The notes under the pieces are model-generated. The model was not told the origin of the DNA, did not search any database, and saw only the letters and a program-made list of their open reading frames with translations. The translations under genes and the position numbers were made by a program. A stretch of DNA of 64,000 nucleotides from Uliginosibacterium paludis (GTDB taxonomy: Bacteria > Pseudomonadota > Gammaproteobacteria > Burkholderiales > Rhodocyclaceae), in the NCBI RefSeq assembly GCF_039631355.1, contig NZ_JBDIVF010000005.1, positions 128,875-192,874 on the forward strand. Reading direction: 5' to 3'. Shown here one piece after another: positions 7,991 to 16,140 of the stretch; the stretch's first letter is position 1, and every line of letters begins with the position of its first letter.

Positions 7991-8407
7991 ATGAAGAAGC
8001 TGCCTGTTCCCGCGATGCTCGTGCTGACTCTGCTCCTGGCGGGCTGCGAGAACAACGCGGCTTCCTATCAGATCGATGGCAACAAGGATCATTCGATCAG
8101 CTTCGTGCGCGAGCAGAGTCTGGTGTTCGGCCCGGTATCGCAGCGTTTTGTCGTGTCCCGCGCGCCGGTCTGCCAGCGGCGATTCACGGTGGAAGACAGT
8201 CCGGTCGAGATGGCGAAAGTCTCGCTCTATGAGGTGGCGCCCATGCTGTATGCCGCGCAGCAGGGCAAAAACTGGTATGCGCTGGGAACCGAAGCCTGCC
8301 AGGTACAGACCTTCAAGGCGGAGGATCGTCCCGAAGCACCGCCGGGGCGTCTGGTAGGGAGCTTCGAGAAGCAGGGCTCCGAATTGCATTTTGTTCCGGC
8401 CCCGTAA
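7991..8407 (+). CDS. Small predicted lipoprotein, unknown function
   Basis: The 138-residue protein has a signal peptide ending in lipobox LLLAGC, so it is expected to be lipid-anchored. The mature part contains VSRAPVCQRRF and TEACQ, two Cys that could pair in the periplasm. The final third is rich in Glu, Pro and Gly. I chose the ATG at 7991 (MKKLPVPAM) over an upstream in-frame TTG because it gives a normal signal peptide and has GAGG at suitable spacing. It follows pyrC by 12 nt. I do not recognise the family. Confidence 0.8.
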   Translation: MKKLPVPAMLVLTLLLAGCENNAASYQIDGNKDHSISFVREQSLVFGPVSQRFVVSRAPVCQRRFTVEDSPVEMAKVSLYEVAPMLYAAQQGKNWYALGTEACQVQTFKAEDRPEAPPGRLVGSFEKQGSELHFVPAP

Positions 8408-8523
8408 TTCCACGCATTGCTGCCTGACAACTTTCGGCTCACACTGAATTCCGTCGTCAGCGTCCCGATGCGCACCGTGCTCCGGTGTGATGCACCGAGT
8501 CGCCCGGTTTCCGGGAATTCCTC

Positions 8524-9054
8524 ATGAGTCCAGATTTCTTTTCCGTGGCCCAGATGTTCGGCCACGCGACCTTCCTGCTCGGAATGGTGAGCTTTTCGCG
8601 CAAGAGTGATGCGCACTTCAAGCAGTGGCTGACTGCGCAGAACCTGCTCTACGCGACCCACTTCTATCTGATGGGCAATCCGGCAGCCATGGCGGGCGCG
8701 CTGCTTTCAGCCACCCGCAACGTGCTGTCGATGAAAACCCGCGCGCTCTGGGTCGCTATTCTGCTGCTGAGCCTGAACGTGGCGCTGGGCTTCGTATTCG
8801 TGCACTCGCTGTGGAATGTGCTGCCCTTGCTGGCGACCGCAGTCGCCACGCTTTCGATGTTCCGCCTGAACGGCTTGCGGCTGCGCTGCGGCATGCTGGT
8901 GGCGACGCTGCTCTGGTTGCTCAACAACATCCATACCGGATCGATTGGCGGGACGATCATGGAATCGATGATCACGGTGGTGTCGGTCGTCACGATCTTC
9001 CGCTTGTGGCGCGACGCGCGGCTACAGCCTGCGGCAGATGCGCTCAGACCGTAA
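8524..9054 (+). CDS. YgjV-family inner-membrane protein
   Basis: The 176-residue, strongly hydrophobic protein has about five predicted membrane segments. The N-terminal part, with FSRKSDAHFKQWLTAQNLLYATHFYLMG and then SATRNVLSMKTR, resembles the YgjV (Imp-YgjV) family, whose function is not established. The ATG follows a GGAATTCC stretch without a strong ribosome site. The 3' end overlaps the convergent HD-GYP gene by 11 bp. The 116-bp spacer before it holds no recognisable gene. Confidence 0.75.
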   Translation: MSPDFFSVAQMFGHATFLLGMVSFSRKSDAHFKQWLTAQNLLYATHFYLMGNPAAMAGALLSATRNVLSMKTRALWVAILLLSLNVALGFVFVHSLWNVLPLLATAVATLSMFRLNGLRLRCGMLVATLLWLLNNIHTGSIGGTIMESMITVVSVVTIFRLWRDARLQPAADALRP

Positions 9055-10264
9055 TGAACTGGGTGGTGTCGATCTGCCACTGCGCCGGATCTTCATGACC
9101 CACGATGCGATCCGCACCGCCCGAGCCCATCGGGCGTGAGAGGTCGAGGTCGTAAGGCTCGACACGCGAGTTCGAGCGGGTGCTGAAGATCACCTTCAGC
9201 CGTGGCTGCAGCAGGTTGCTGTCGTTCTGTTCCAGCACGACGCCCAGCCGGCCCGACTCCAGCTTGACCAGCGCGCCGACCGGGTAGATGCCGACGCAAC
9301 GAATGAAGGCCTGCACGAGCTTGGGGTCGAAATGGAAGCTGCTCCATTCATGCAGCTTGCGCAGCGCGTCGGTGGCCGGTATGCCGCGGTGGTAGCAGCG
9401 ATCAGCCGTGATCGCGTCATACACGTCGACAATCGAGGACATCCGGACGAGCTGGGTGATCTGCTCGGGGCGATAGCGGTCCGGGTAGCCGCTGCCATCC
9501 ATGCGCTCATGGTGGTGGAGCGTGATGTCGAGCGGGATCGGTCCGATTTCAGGCGTCTTGAGCAGCACTTCGTAGCCATCGCGCGGGTGGCGCTTGATGA
9601 GTTCGAACTCCTCGTCGGTCAGCTTGCCCGGCTTGTTGAGCACCGCGTCCGGCACGAAGGCCTTGCCGGTGTCGTGCAGCAGGCCGCCGAGTCCGGCCTG
9701 GCGGGTGGTTTCGGCGTCCAGCCCGACGGTGCGGCAAAAGGCGACGAGCAGGGCGCACACGCTCACGCTGTGGAGAAAGGTGTAGTCATCCTTGCTCTTG
9801 ATGGTCATCAGTCCGATGAGGGCGCCGCTGTTGCGCAGAATGGACTCGGTGATGTTCTCGACCACATGGTCGACCTTCTCCATCTCCACTGCGCGACCGA
9901 GGCGGGCGTCGGCCATCACATTGCGCACCAGCGCCTGGGCGCGTCCCTTGATCGCATAGGCGCGGCGGACTTCCTCTTCGCGGGTGGCATGAATGATCGC
10001 GGGCTGCTCGGCGGTGACCAGTTCGATCATTTCCTGTTGCAGCGTTTCCCGCACCTCTTCCTCGGTGGGCGCATCCGGCAGGTCGACGCCCTTGTCGGTG
10101 TCGATGTAGACGTAGTGGATGCCGGACTCGACGATCTTCTCGATCTGGGCTTCCGTGCCGATCTTGAACTGGTTCTTCAGGAACGGGTGGCTGAGCCAGT
10201 CGCAATCGAGCTCATGGATGTACATGCCGACGCGCAATTCGGAGGAGTCGATTTTCTTGATCAT
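9044..10264 (-). CDS. HD-GYP cyclic-di-GMP phosphodiesterase with N-terminal DUF3391-like domain
   Basis: HD-GYP proteins hydrolyse cyclic di-GMP and so favour motility over biofilm. The 406-residue cytoplasmic protein has an N-terminal DUF3391-type region (about 1-130, beginning IDSSELRVGMYI) and an HD-GYP domain (about 150-330). Metal and signature motifs are intact: HDTGK at 197-201 and HHERMDGSGYP at 251-261. I chose the ATG at 10264 because the longer frame extends through the divergent rnpB promoter and into rnpB. With the nearby inactive-looking GGDEF protein and the adenylate cyclase at 53.5 kb, it points to substantial cyclic-nucleotide signalling. Confidence 0.92.
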   Translation of the reverse strand: MIKKIDSSELRVGMYIHELDCDWLSHPFLKNQFKIGTEAQIEKIVESGIHYVYIDTDKGVDLPDAPTEEEVRETLQQEMIELVTAEQPAIIHATREEEVRRAYAIKGRAQALVRNVMADARLGRAVEMEKVDHVVENITESILRNSGALIGLMTIKSKDDYTFLHSVSVCALLVAFCRTVGLDAETTRQAGLGGLLHDTGKAFVPDAVLNKPGKLTDEEFELIKRHPRDGYEVLLKTPEIGPIPLDITLHHHERMDGSGYPDRYRPEQITQLVRMSSIVDVYDAITADRCYHRGIPATDALRKLHEWSSFHFDPKLVQAFIRCVGIYPVGALVKLESGRLGVVLEQNDSNLLQPRLKVIFSTRSNSRVEPYDLDLSRPMGSGGADRIVGHEDPAQWQIDTTQFITV

Positions 10265-10359
10265 GTTTTCCGGTGCTGTTTCTTGCCCACTTCCGCGTCT
10301 ACGGCAGCAACGAGGAAAAAATGAACCCCGTTTGCGGAGTTTGTGAAGACGGCGGGCCG

Positions 10360-10365
10360 TATAAT
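10360..10365 (+). promoter_or_regulatory. -10 box of rnpB
   Basis: A perfect TATAAT ends 6 nt before the first base of the P1 stem of RNase P RNA, exactly where the start point should be. No clear -35 hexamer is visible at the usual spacing. Confidence 0.8.
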
Positions 10366-10371
10366 CGCGCC

Positions 10372-10872
10372 GGGAAGTTCGCCAGGCAGTCGCTGTGTGC
10401 GCTTGCGCACATGGAGGAAAGTCCGGGCCCCGCAGGGCAGGATGCCGGCTAACGGCCGGGCGCCGTGAGGCGACGGAAAGTGCAACAGAAAACATACCGC
10501 CGATGGCGGGACTTCGCGGCCGCAAGGCCGCAAAGTCTTTATCTGATCAGGTCTCCTGATGAGATATCTATCTGGTCAGGTTTCCTGATCAGACCGATCA
10601 GGCAAGGTTGAAATGGTGTCGGGCCGAGCGCGAGCGAAGCTTGGCGCATTGCGCAAGCGATGCGGGGTAAGAGCCCACCGCAGTCCCTGGTAACAGGGCT
10701 GGCTTGGTAAACCCCATCCGGGGCAAGGCCAAATAGGGGGGCGTTGATGTGGCCCGCAGAGCCCCCGGGTAGGCTGCTAGAGCCTTGTGGCAACACAAGG
10801 CCCAGAGGAATGACTGCCCCGCCGGCGAAAGCCGGCGCGACAGAACCCGGCTTATCGGCGGACTTCCCACTT
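10372..10872 (+). ncRNA. rnpB: RNase P RNA (class A) with enlarged P12 region
   Basis: This is the catalytic RNA of RNase P, which trims the 5' leaders of tRNA precursors. P1 is visible as a 12-bp pairing of 10372-10383 with 10857-10868 (one G-U). Universally conserved stretches are present: GAGGAAAGTCCGGGC after P3, GGCTAACGGCC, GTGCAACAGAAA, GGTAAGAGCCCACCG, GGCAAGGCCAAATAGG, GGGTAGGCTGCT and GACAGAACCCGGCTTATCGG. At about 500 nt it is well above the 377 nt of E. coli. Part of the excess is two tandem hairpins directly 3' of P12 (10541-10593), and the P13/P14 side arm is also long. Open frames crossing it are spurious. No clear terminator follows. Confidence 0.96.
10541..10593 (+). repeat. 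Tandem duplicated hairpins inserted in rnpB
   Basis: Hairpin 1 pairs ATCTGATCAGG (10541-10551) with CCTGATGAGAT (10555-10565) over a TCT loop, with one mismatch. Hairpin 2 pairs TCTGGTCAGG (10571-10580) with CCTGATCAGA (10584-10593) over TTT, with one G-U. The units are near copies offset by 29 nt and interrupt the site where E. coli goes straight from P12 to GATCAGG. Confidence 0.8.
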
Positions 10873-11095
10873 CCCGATCCAGCGAATCCTCCGCGGCGCC
10901 TTGTCGCCTGAGGCCGGTGCGATGCCGTGTCGCGCTTTCCTGCAGGTCCTGACGCCCGCAGAACGTTAAAAAACGTTTCTTCGCCTGGCTGCGTGAGTTC
11001 CCCTTTTGTTTCAACGCCTTCTATCCCCCTGTTGCGACGCGTTGCATCGCAGGCCGCCGTCCGTGCGTTCCCGCCTGTCTATCCGTCCTGTGCGC
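10873..11095. other. Spacer between rnpB and the mraZ promoter
   Basis: No gene is supported here. The only structure seen is a weak inverted repeat around 10959-10980 (GAACGT, A-rich loop, ACGTTTC) that could be a poor terminator for rnpB. Confidence 0.4.
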
Positions 11096-11124
11096 TTGAC
11101 CACCCTTTTTTTTCCAACTAAAGT
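11096..11124 (+). promoter_or_regulatory. Promoter of the dcw cluster
   Basis: TTGACC (11096-11101) and TAAAGT (11119-11124) are separated by 17 nt. The -10 box touches the first MraZ decamer, so bound MraZ would block RNA polymerase. Confidence 0.7.
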
Positions 11125-11170
11125 GGGTTGAAGTGGGAGAAAGAGGGTAAAAGTGGGAAAAAGTGCGGGT
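11121..11170 (+). promoter_or_regulatory. MraZ operator: five tandem decamers
   Basis: Five exact 10-bp steps begin at 11121, 11131, 11141, 11151 and 11161: AAGTGGGTTG, AAGTGGGAGA, AAGAGGGTAA, AAGTGGGAAA, AAGTGCGGGT. MraZ is known to bind GTGGG boxes spaced 10 bp apart upstream of its own gene. Three boxes are perfect and two have one change. Confidence 0.92.
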
Positions 11171-11218
11171 GGCCTTGCGTGCCCCTGATTCCGCCTCTTC
11201 TCCGGTTCAGGAGGTTTC

Positions 11219-11674
11219 ATGGCATTCCAGGGCGCTTCAGTGCTCAGTCTCGATGCGAAGGGTCGCTTGTCGATTCCTTCGCGGCATCGTGACGCGCTGA
11301 TGGCGCAGTGCGCAGGCAACCTGGTCATGACGACTCACCCCCATGGATGCGTGGCGGTTTTCCCCCTTCCGGTGTGGGAACCGATGCGCGACAAGATCCT
11401 GGCGATCCCTACCTTGAACAACCGCAGTGCGGCCGACATGCGCCGGCTGCTGGTCGGGAACGCGCTGGACGAGGAAATGGATGGCAACGGCCGGGTGCTG
11501 GTCGCTCCCGCCCTGCGCGAGTACGCGAAGCTGGACAAGCAGGTGCGGCTGATGGGGCTGGGTACCCATTTCGAACTCTGGTCTGAAGACGTCTGGCAGC
11601 AACAGCAGGCTGAGGCTGCTGCCCGCTTCCAGAGTGGCGAGCTGCCACCTGGTTTTGAAGACATTGCGCTGTGA
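11219..11674 (+). CDS. mraZ: MraZ, transcriptional regulator of the dcw cluster
   Basis: MraZ is an AbrB-fold, ring-forming DNA-binding protein that represses its own promoter and tunes the division and wall cluster. The 151 residues hold the two-repeat signature: LSLDAKGRLSIPSRHRD near residue 9 and the second DEEMDGNGRVLVAPALRE near 83. The ATG lies behind a perfect AGGAGG, and five MraZ decamers lie 49 nt upstream of it. The stop overlaps the rsmH start. Confidence 0.96.
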   Translation: MAFQGASVLSLDAKGRLSIPSRHRDALMAQCAGNLVMTTHPHGCVAVFPLPVWEPMRDKILAIPTLNNRSAADMRRLLVGNALDEEMDGNGRVLVAPALREYAKLDKQVRLMGLGTHFELWSEDVWQQQQAEAAARFQSGELPPGFEDIAL

Positions 11675-12624
11675 GCGGCGAGTTCAGCCACATCACGGTG
11701 CTGCTGGATGAAGCAGTCGACGCGCTGGCGATCCGGCCGGACGGCACCTATGTAGACGCGACCTTCGGCCGCGGTGGGCACAGCCGGCGGATTCTCGCGG
11801 CGCTCGGCGAACATGGGCGGCTGGTGGCTTTCGACCGCGATCCGCGGGCCATCGAAGCGGGCAGGGCGCTCGCGGACCCCCGCCTGACGCTGGTGCACGA
11901 ACCCTTTTCGGCTTTTGCCGGCGAGCTTGATGCACTGGGCGTGACGCAGGTCGATGGCGTGCTGATGGACCTTGGCGTGTCGTCTCCGCAGCTCGACGAC
12001 GCCAGCCGGGGAATGAGTTTCAGGTTTGATGCGCCGCTGGACATGCGCATGGATCCGACGCGGGGTGAAACCGCCGCGGAATGGCTGGCCCGCGCGAGCG
12101 TGGCCGAAATATCCAATGTGCTGAGGGAGTACGGGGATGAGCGGTTTGCTTACGCGATTGCAAAGGCGATTGACGCTGCTAGGCAAGGGGGCAATGTTGC
12201 TACCACAGGACAGCTTGCCGAGATCGTTGCGGCGACCGTCCGCACACGCGAGCCGGGGCAGCATCCGGCGACGCGTACCTTCCAGGCTCTACGGATTTGC
12301 GTCAACCGCGAGCTTGAGGAGCTTTCGCTGATCCTGCCGCAGGCAGTGTCCCGACTTCGCCCGGGGGGGCGCCTGGCTGTGATCGCCTTTCATTCGCTCG
12401 AAGACCGCATCGTCAAGCGTTTCATGCGTGACAACGCGCGCGCGCCAGCCCTGCCCAAGGGCCTGCCGGTGCGGGAGTCCGAGCGACCACGGCCGGCACT
12501 GGGTCTGATCGGTGACGCCATCAAGCCGTCGGCAGAAGAGGTGCGCGCCAATCCGCGTTCGCGCAGCGCCGTGCTGCGTATTGCGGAGCGCACGACGGCG
12601 CCGTTTGCGGGAGCGCCGGCATGA
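11671..12624 (+). CDS. rsmH: 16S rRNA (cytosine-1402-N4)-methyltransferase
   Basis: RsmH (MraW) methylates N4 of C1402 in the 30S decoding centre using SAM. The 317 residues start HITVLLDEAVDAL, with the SAM-binding YVDATFGRGGHSRRIL near residue 27, VDGVLMDLGVSSPQLDD near 95, and LEELSLILPQAVSRLRPGGRLAVIAFHSLEDRIVK near 206-240. The start is GTG, forming a GTGA overlap with the mraZ stop, which fits translational coupling. The ftsL start overlaps its end. Confidence 0.95.
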   Translation: MSGEFSHITVLLDEAVDALAIRPDGTYVDATFGRGGHSRRILAALGEHGRLVAFDRDPRAIEAGRALADPRLTLVHEPFSAFAGELDALGVTQVDGVLMDLGVSSPQLDDASRGMSFRFDAPLDMRMDPTRGETAAEWLARASVAEISNVLREYGDERFAYAIAKAIDAARQGGNVATTGQLAEIVAATVRTREPGQHPATRTFQALRICVNRELEELSLILPQAVSRLRPGGRLAVIAFHSLEDRIVKRFMRDNARAPALPKGLPVRESERPRPALGLIGDAIKPSAEEVRANPRSRSAVLRIAERTTAPFAGAPA

Positions 12625-12893
12625 CACGCCTTACCGCGCTGCTGGCGATCCTGACCGTGTGCTGTGCGCTGGGTGTTGTCGCCAGCCAGCACAACGCCCG
12701 CAAGCTCGTGACTGCCATCGAGCGCGAACAGGTACATACCCGGAATCTGGAAGTCGAGTGGAATCAGCTCGACATCGAACAACAGGCCGTGGCCGCCTTG
12801 CCCACGGTCGAACGCTTCGCGAGAGGCACACTTCACATGGCGGCGCCGGCGAAGGGCGACCAGCTGACACTGAACCCTGCCAAAGGAGGGTGA
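12621..12893 (+). CDS. ftsL: Cell division protein FtsL
   Basis: FtsL is a bitopic divisome protein that joins FtsB and FtsQ and helps activate FtsWI. The 90-residue protein has one N-terminal membrane helix (about 2-22), then a periplasmic coiled-coil region with ARKLVTAIEREQVHTRNLEVEWNQLDIEQ. FtsL is poorly conserved, so the call rests on topology, length and position between rsmH and ftsI. It overlaps rsmH by 4 nt (ATGA). Confidence 0.9.
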   Translation: MTRLTALLAILTVCCALGVVASQHNARKLVTAIEREQVHTRNLEVEWNQLDIEQQAVAALPTVERFARGTLHMAAPAKGDQLTLNPAKGG

Positions 12894-12895
12894 AG

Positions 12896-14641
12896 ATGAC
12901 AAAAGCCTATACGTTCAACCGCAATCCCTTGTTGTCCCGCAGCCTGCCCGAGTGGCGGGCTCGTTGCGTTCTGGGCTGCCTGATGCTCGGCTCTTTCGTG
13001 CTCGTTGGCCGCGCGATGTATCTGCAGGGCGTCAACAAGGAATTCCTGCAGCGCAAGGGTGAGTCCCGCTATGCACGTGTCCTGGAATTGCCCGCCAATC
13101 GCGGCAAGGTGGTGGACCGGCATGGCGATACGCTGGCGACCAGCACGCCGGTGAAGTCCATCGCCGTATTGCCCGATCTTGCCCAGCTGAGCCCGGGCGA
13201 TATCGCCTTGCTGGCCAAGACGCTGGAGATTCCCGTTTCGGAGGTCAACCGCAAGCTTGCCAGCGGCAAGGATTTCGTCTTCCTGGCGCGTGCCGTGGCA
13301 CCCGATGTGTCGGATCGTGTGCAGGCCCTGAAGCTGCCCGGCATCCAGGCGCAGGAGGAATATCGTCGTTTCTATCCGGCAGGCGAAATGGCGGCGCATC
13401 TGGTCGGCTTTACCAACGTGGATGACCAGGGGCAGGAAGGCATCGAGCTCGCGTTCAACAAGAGCCTGGTCGGCCGCACCGGCGCACGTCGCGTGATCAA
13501 GGATCGTCGCGGTCACATCGTGGAAGACGTGGAATACATCCGGCATCCGCAAGACGGCGAAAACGTCCAGCTCGCCATCGATGCGAAGATCCAGTACCTC
13601 GCCTACTCCACACTGAAGCAGGCGGTACAGGCCAACAAGGCCAAGTCCGGCTCGGCGGTGGTGCTCGACGCACGCACGGGTGAAGTGCTGGCATTGGTCA
13701 ACAACCCGACCTACAACCCGAACAACCGCATCAAGCTCACCGGTGAGCAGCTGCGCAATCGGGTCATGACCGACAGCTTCGAGCCGGGCTCGGTGATGAA
13801 GCCGATCGTGGCTGCAATGGCGCTGGAGTCCGGCAAGTACCGTCCGAACACCCAGGTCAATCTCGGCAATGGCCGCCTCATCATCGATGGCGCCAATATC
13901 GGCGATGCACACGGTGGTGGCGGCATCATGACCGTCGCCCAGATCATCCAGAAGTCCTCCAACGTGGGCGCGGCCAAAATGGCCCTGAGCTTTCCGCCGC
14001 AGCACATGTGGGATCTGTATGACGATCTCGGATTCGGCAAGCCGCTCAAGCTGGGCTTTCCCGGCGAGGTTGGCGGTCGCCTGCGCCCCTGGCAGAGCTG
14101 GCGCCCCATCGAGCAGGCCACCATGGCCTACGGTCACGGTGTGTCGGTCACGCTCATGCAGATGGCGCACGCCTACACCGTTTTCGGACGGGGCGGCGAG
14201 CTGATTCCAGTGTCACTGACCAAGCTCGATGCACCGCCGGTGCATGGCAAGCGCATTTTCAGCCAGGACGTGTCGCGTGAAGTGCTGCACATGATGGAGT
14301 CCGTCCTGCAGCCTGGCGGCACCGCACCGCAGGCTGCCGTACCAGGCTACCGTGCTGCCGGCAAGACCGGCACGGCCATGAAGCTTGAGAACGGGCGTTA
14401 CACGAAGAAATACGTGGCGGCGTTCGTGGGTCTGGTGCCGGTCTCCGACCCCAGGCTGATCATTGCCGTCGCCATCGATGAGCCCAGTGCCGGCAAGCAC
14501 TACGGCGGTGATGTGGCCGGCCCGGTGTTCTCGCAGATCGCGGCCAGTTCGCTGCGCTCGATGGGCGTGCGTCCGGATGCGCCCATCGTGCCGCAGCAGC
14601 TTGCCCAGCAGCAGTATCCGGCGACCCGGGAGGCCATGTGA
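12896..14641 (+). CDS. ftsI: Septal peptidoglycan transpeptidase FtsI (PBP3)
   Basis: FtsI cross-links new peptidoglycan at the division septum together with FtsW. The 581-residue class B penicillin-binding protein has a cytoplasmic start, a membrane anchor at about 24-44, a pedestal domain and the transpeptidase domain (about 250-560). Catalytic motifs are SVMK (Ser299), SSN in KSSNVGAAK and KTGT (Lys490). The ATG at 12896 lies behind AAAGGAGGG; the longer open frame upstream reads through ftsL and is rejected. Its stop overlaps the murE GTG. Confidence 0.96.
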   Translation: MTKAYTFNRNPLLSRSLPEWRARCVLGCLMLGSFVLVGRAMYLQGVNKEFLQRKGESRYARVLELPANRGKVVDRHGDTLATSTPVKSIAVLPDLAQLSPGDIALLAKTLEIPVSEVNRKLASGKDFVFLARAVAPDVSDRVQALKLPGIQAQEEYRRFYPAGEMAAHLVGFTNVDDQGQEGIELAFNKSLVGRTGARRVIKDRRGHIVEDVEYIRHPQDGENVQLAIDAKIQYLAYSTLKQAVQANKAKSGSAVVLDARTGEVLALVNNPTYNPNNRIKLTGEQLRNRVMTDSFEPGSVMKPIVAAMALESGKYRPNTQVNLGNGRLIIDGANIGDAHGGGGIMTVAQIIQKSSNVGAAKMALSFPPQHMWDLYDDLGFGKPLKLGFPGEVGGRLRPWQSWRPIEQATMAYGHGVSVTLMQMAHAYTVFGRGGELIPVSLTKLDAPPVHGKRIFSQDVSREVLHMMESVLQPGGTAPQAAVPGYRAAGKTGTAMKLENGRYTKKYVAAFVGLVPVSDPRLIIAVAIDEPSAGKHYGGDVAGPVFSQIAASSLRSMGVRPDAPIVPQQLAQQQYPATREAM

Positions 14642-16140
14642 CCACGCCGCTGGCTGAAGCCATCGTTGCGTTGCTGCGGGCCTCGGGAGGCGAGCTGCGA
14701 CGCGTGTGTGCCGATTCGCGCAAGGTCCGGCCGGGTGACGTATTCCTGGCGTATCCGGGGCACGCCAGCGACGGTCGTCGCTACATTTCGGATGCCGTGG
14801 CGCGTGGCGCGGTAGCGGTGCTCTGGGAGCGCGAGGGCTTTGACTGGGACGCCGGGTTTGCTGTGCCGAACCTGCCGGTGGACGGCCTGCGCTGGCTAGC
14901 CAGCGACATTGCCGACGAGGTGTTCGGTCGGCCGTCCGCTGTGCTGTGGATGGTCGGCATCACCGGCACCAACGGCAAGACCTCCATCTCGCAGTGGGTT
15001 GCGCGTGCCTTCAATGCGCTGGGGCGCAAGTGTGCGGTCGTCGGCACGCTGGGCTCCGGTTTTCCGGGCCGTCTGGAGCAGACCGGCAATACCACGCCGG
15101 ATGCCATTGTCCTGCAAGAGGATCTGGCTCGCTTCCGCGAGGCGGGTGCAGACGCGGTTTCGATGGAGGTGTCGTCGATCGGCCTCGATCAGGGACGCGT
15201 CAGCGGCTGCAGGATGGATGTGGCGGTGTTCACGAACCTCACCCGCGACCATCTCGATTATCACCACAGCATGGAAGCCTACGCCGCGGCCAAGTCGAAG
15301 CTCTTCGACATGGCCGGGCTGAAGTCGGCGGTTCTCAACTTCGACGACCTGATGGGCGTCGTGCTTGCGCGTCGGCTCGCAGCGGGCAACGTGCGGGTCG
15401 TCGGCTACAGTCTCGTGCCCGATAACGCGACGGCCGCTCCGGCCGCGCGCCTGCTGCTGGTCGAGAACCTCCGTACCAGTGAAACCGGCATGCAGTTCGT
15501 CGTGAGTGTGGACGGACAGCGCTTCGACATGTCGGTGGGGCTCGTCGGGCAGTTCAATGTTTCGAATCTGCTGGCCGTGATGGGCGTGCTGCTCGAGTCC
15601 GGATTCAGTGTCGAGGATGCGGTCAGGGTCGCTGGCGAGCTCACGCCACCGGCGGGTCGCATGCAGATCGTCGGAGGCGTGGGCGAGCCGCTGGTGATTG
15701 TTGATTACGCGCATACGCCCGACGCGCTGGAACAGGCTCTGCAAGCCCTGGCGCGCACGCGCAGCTCTCGCCAGGGCAAGCTTGTCTGCATCTTCGGCTG
15801 CGGTGGCGACCGTGACCCGGGCAAGCGTCCGCTCATGGGCGAGGTGGCGGCCCGCCTGGCCGACAAGGTCGTGATCACCAGTGACAACCCGCGTACCGAA
15901 GCACCCGATCGGATCATCGAACAGATTGCCGAGGGCGCACCCGAGGCCCGCCGCATCATCGACCGGGCCGAAGCCATCCGGAGCGTGATCTGTGATGCGG
16001 CAGATGATGACGTCATTCTGCTGGCGGGCAAGGGACACGAGGACTATCAGGATATCAATGGCCGCAAGCACCACTTCAGCGATGCTGAGCACGCCACTTC
16101 CGCACTGGCTGTGCGCGGCGGGCAGGGAGGCCGGGCATGA
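14638..16140 (+). CDS. murE: UDP-MurNAc-L-Ala-D-Glu:meso-diaminopimelate ligase
   Basis: MurE adds meso-diaminopimelate to the UDP-MurNAc dipeptide in the cytoplasm. The 500 residues show the ATP loop GITGTNGKTS near residue 108, TPDAIVLQEDL and MEVSSIGLDQGRV of the central domain, and VDYAHTPDALEQAL and DNPRTEAP in the C-terminal domain. DNPR is the motif that selects diaminopimelate over lysine, as expected for a Gram-negative. The GTG start overlaps the ftsI stop (GTGA) and the end overlaps murF. Confidence 0.96.
   Translation: MTTPLAEAIVALLRASGGELRRVCADSRKVRPGDVFLAYPGHASDGRRYISDAVARGAVAVLWEREGFDWDAGFAVPNLPVDGLRWLASDIADEVFGRPSAVLWMVGITGTNGKTSISQWVARAFNALGRKCAVVGTLGSGFPGRLEQTGNTTPDAIVLQEDLARFREAGADAVSMEVSSIGLDQGRVSGCRMDVAVFTNLTRDHLDYHHSMEAYAAAKSKLFDMAGLKSAVLNFDDLMGVVLARRLAAGNVRVVGYSLVPDNATAAPAARLLLVENLRTSETGMQFVVSVDGQRFDMSVGLVGQFNVSNLLAVMGVLLESGFSVEDAVRVAGELTPPAGRMQIVGGVGEPLVIVDYAHTPDALEQALQALARTRSSRQGKLVCIFGCGGDRDPGKRPLMGEVAARLADKVVITSDNPRTEAPDRIIEQIAEGAPEARRIIDRAEAIRSVICDAADDDVILLAGKGHEDYQDINGRKHHFSDAEHATSALAVRGGQGGRA

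Noticed and set aside
10539..11014. Open frames crossing rnpB
   Set aside because: They overlap the structured, conserved RNase P RNA and resemble no protein.
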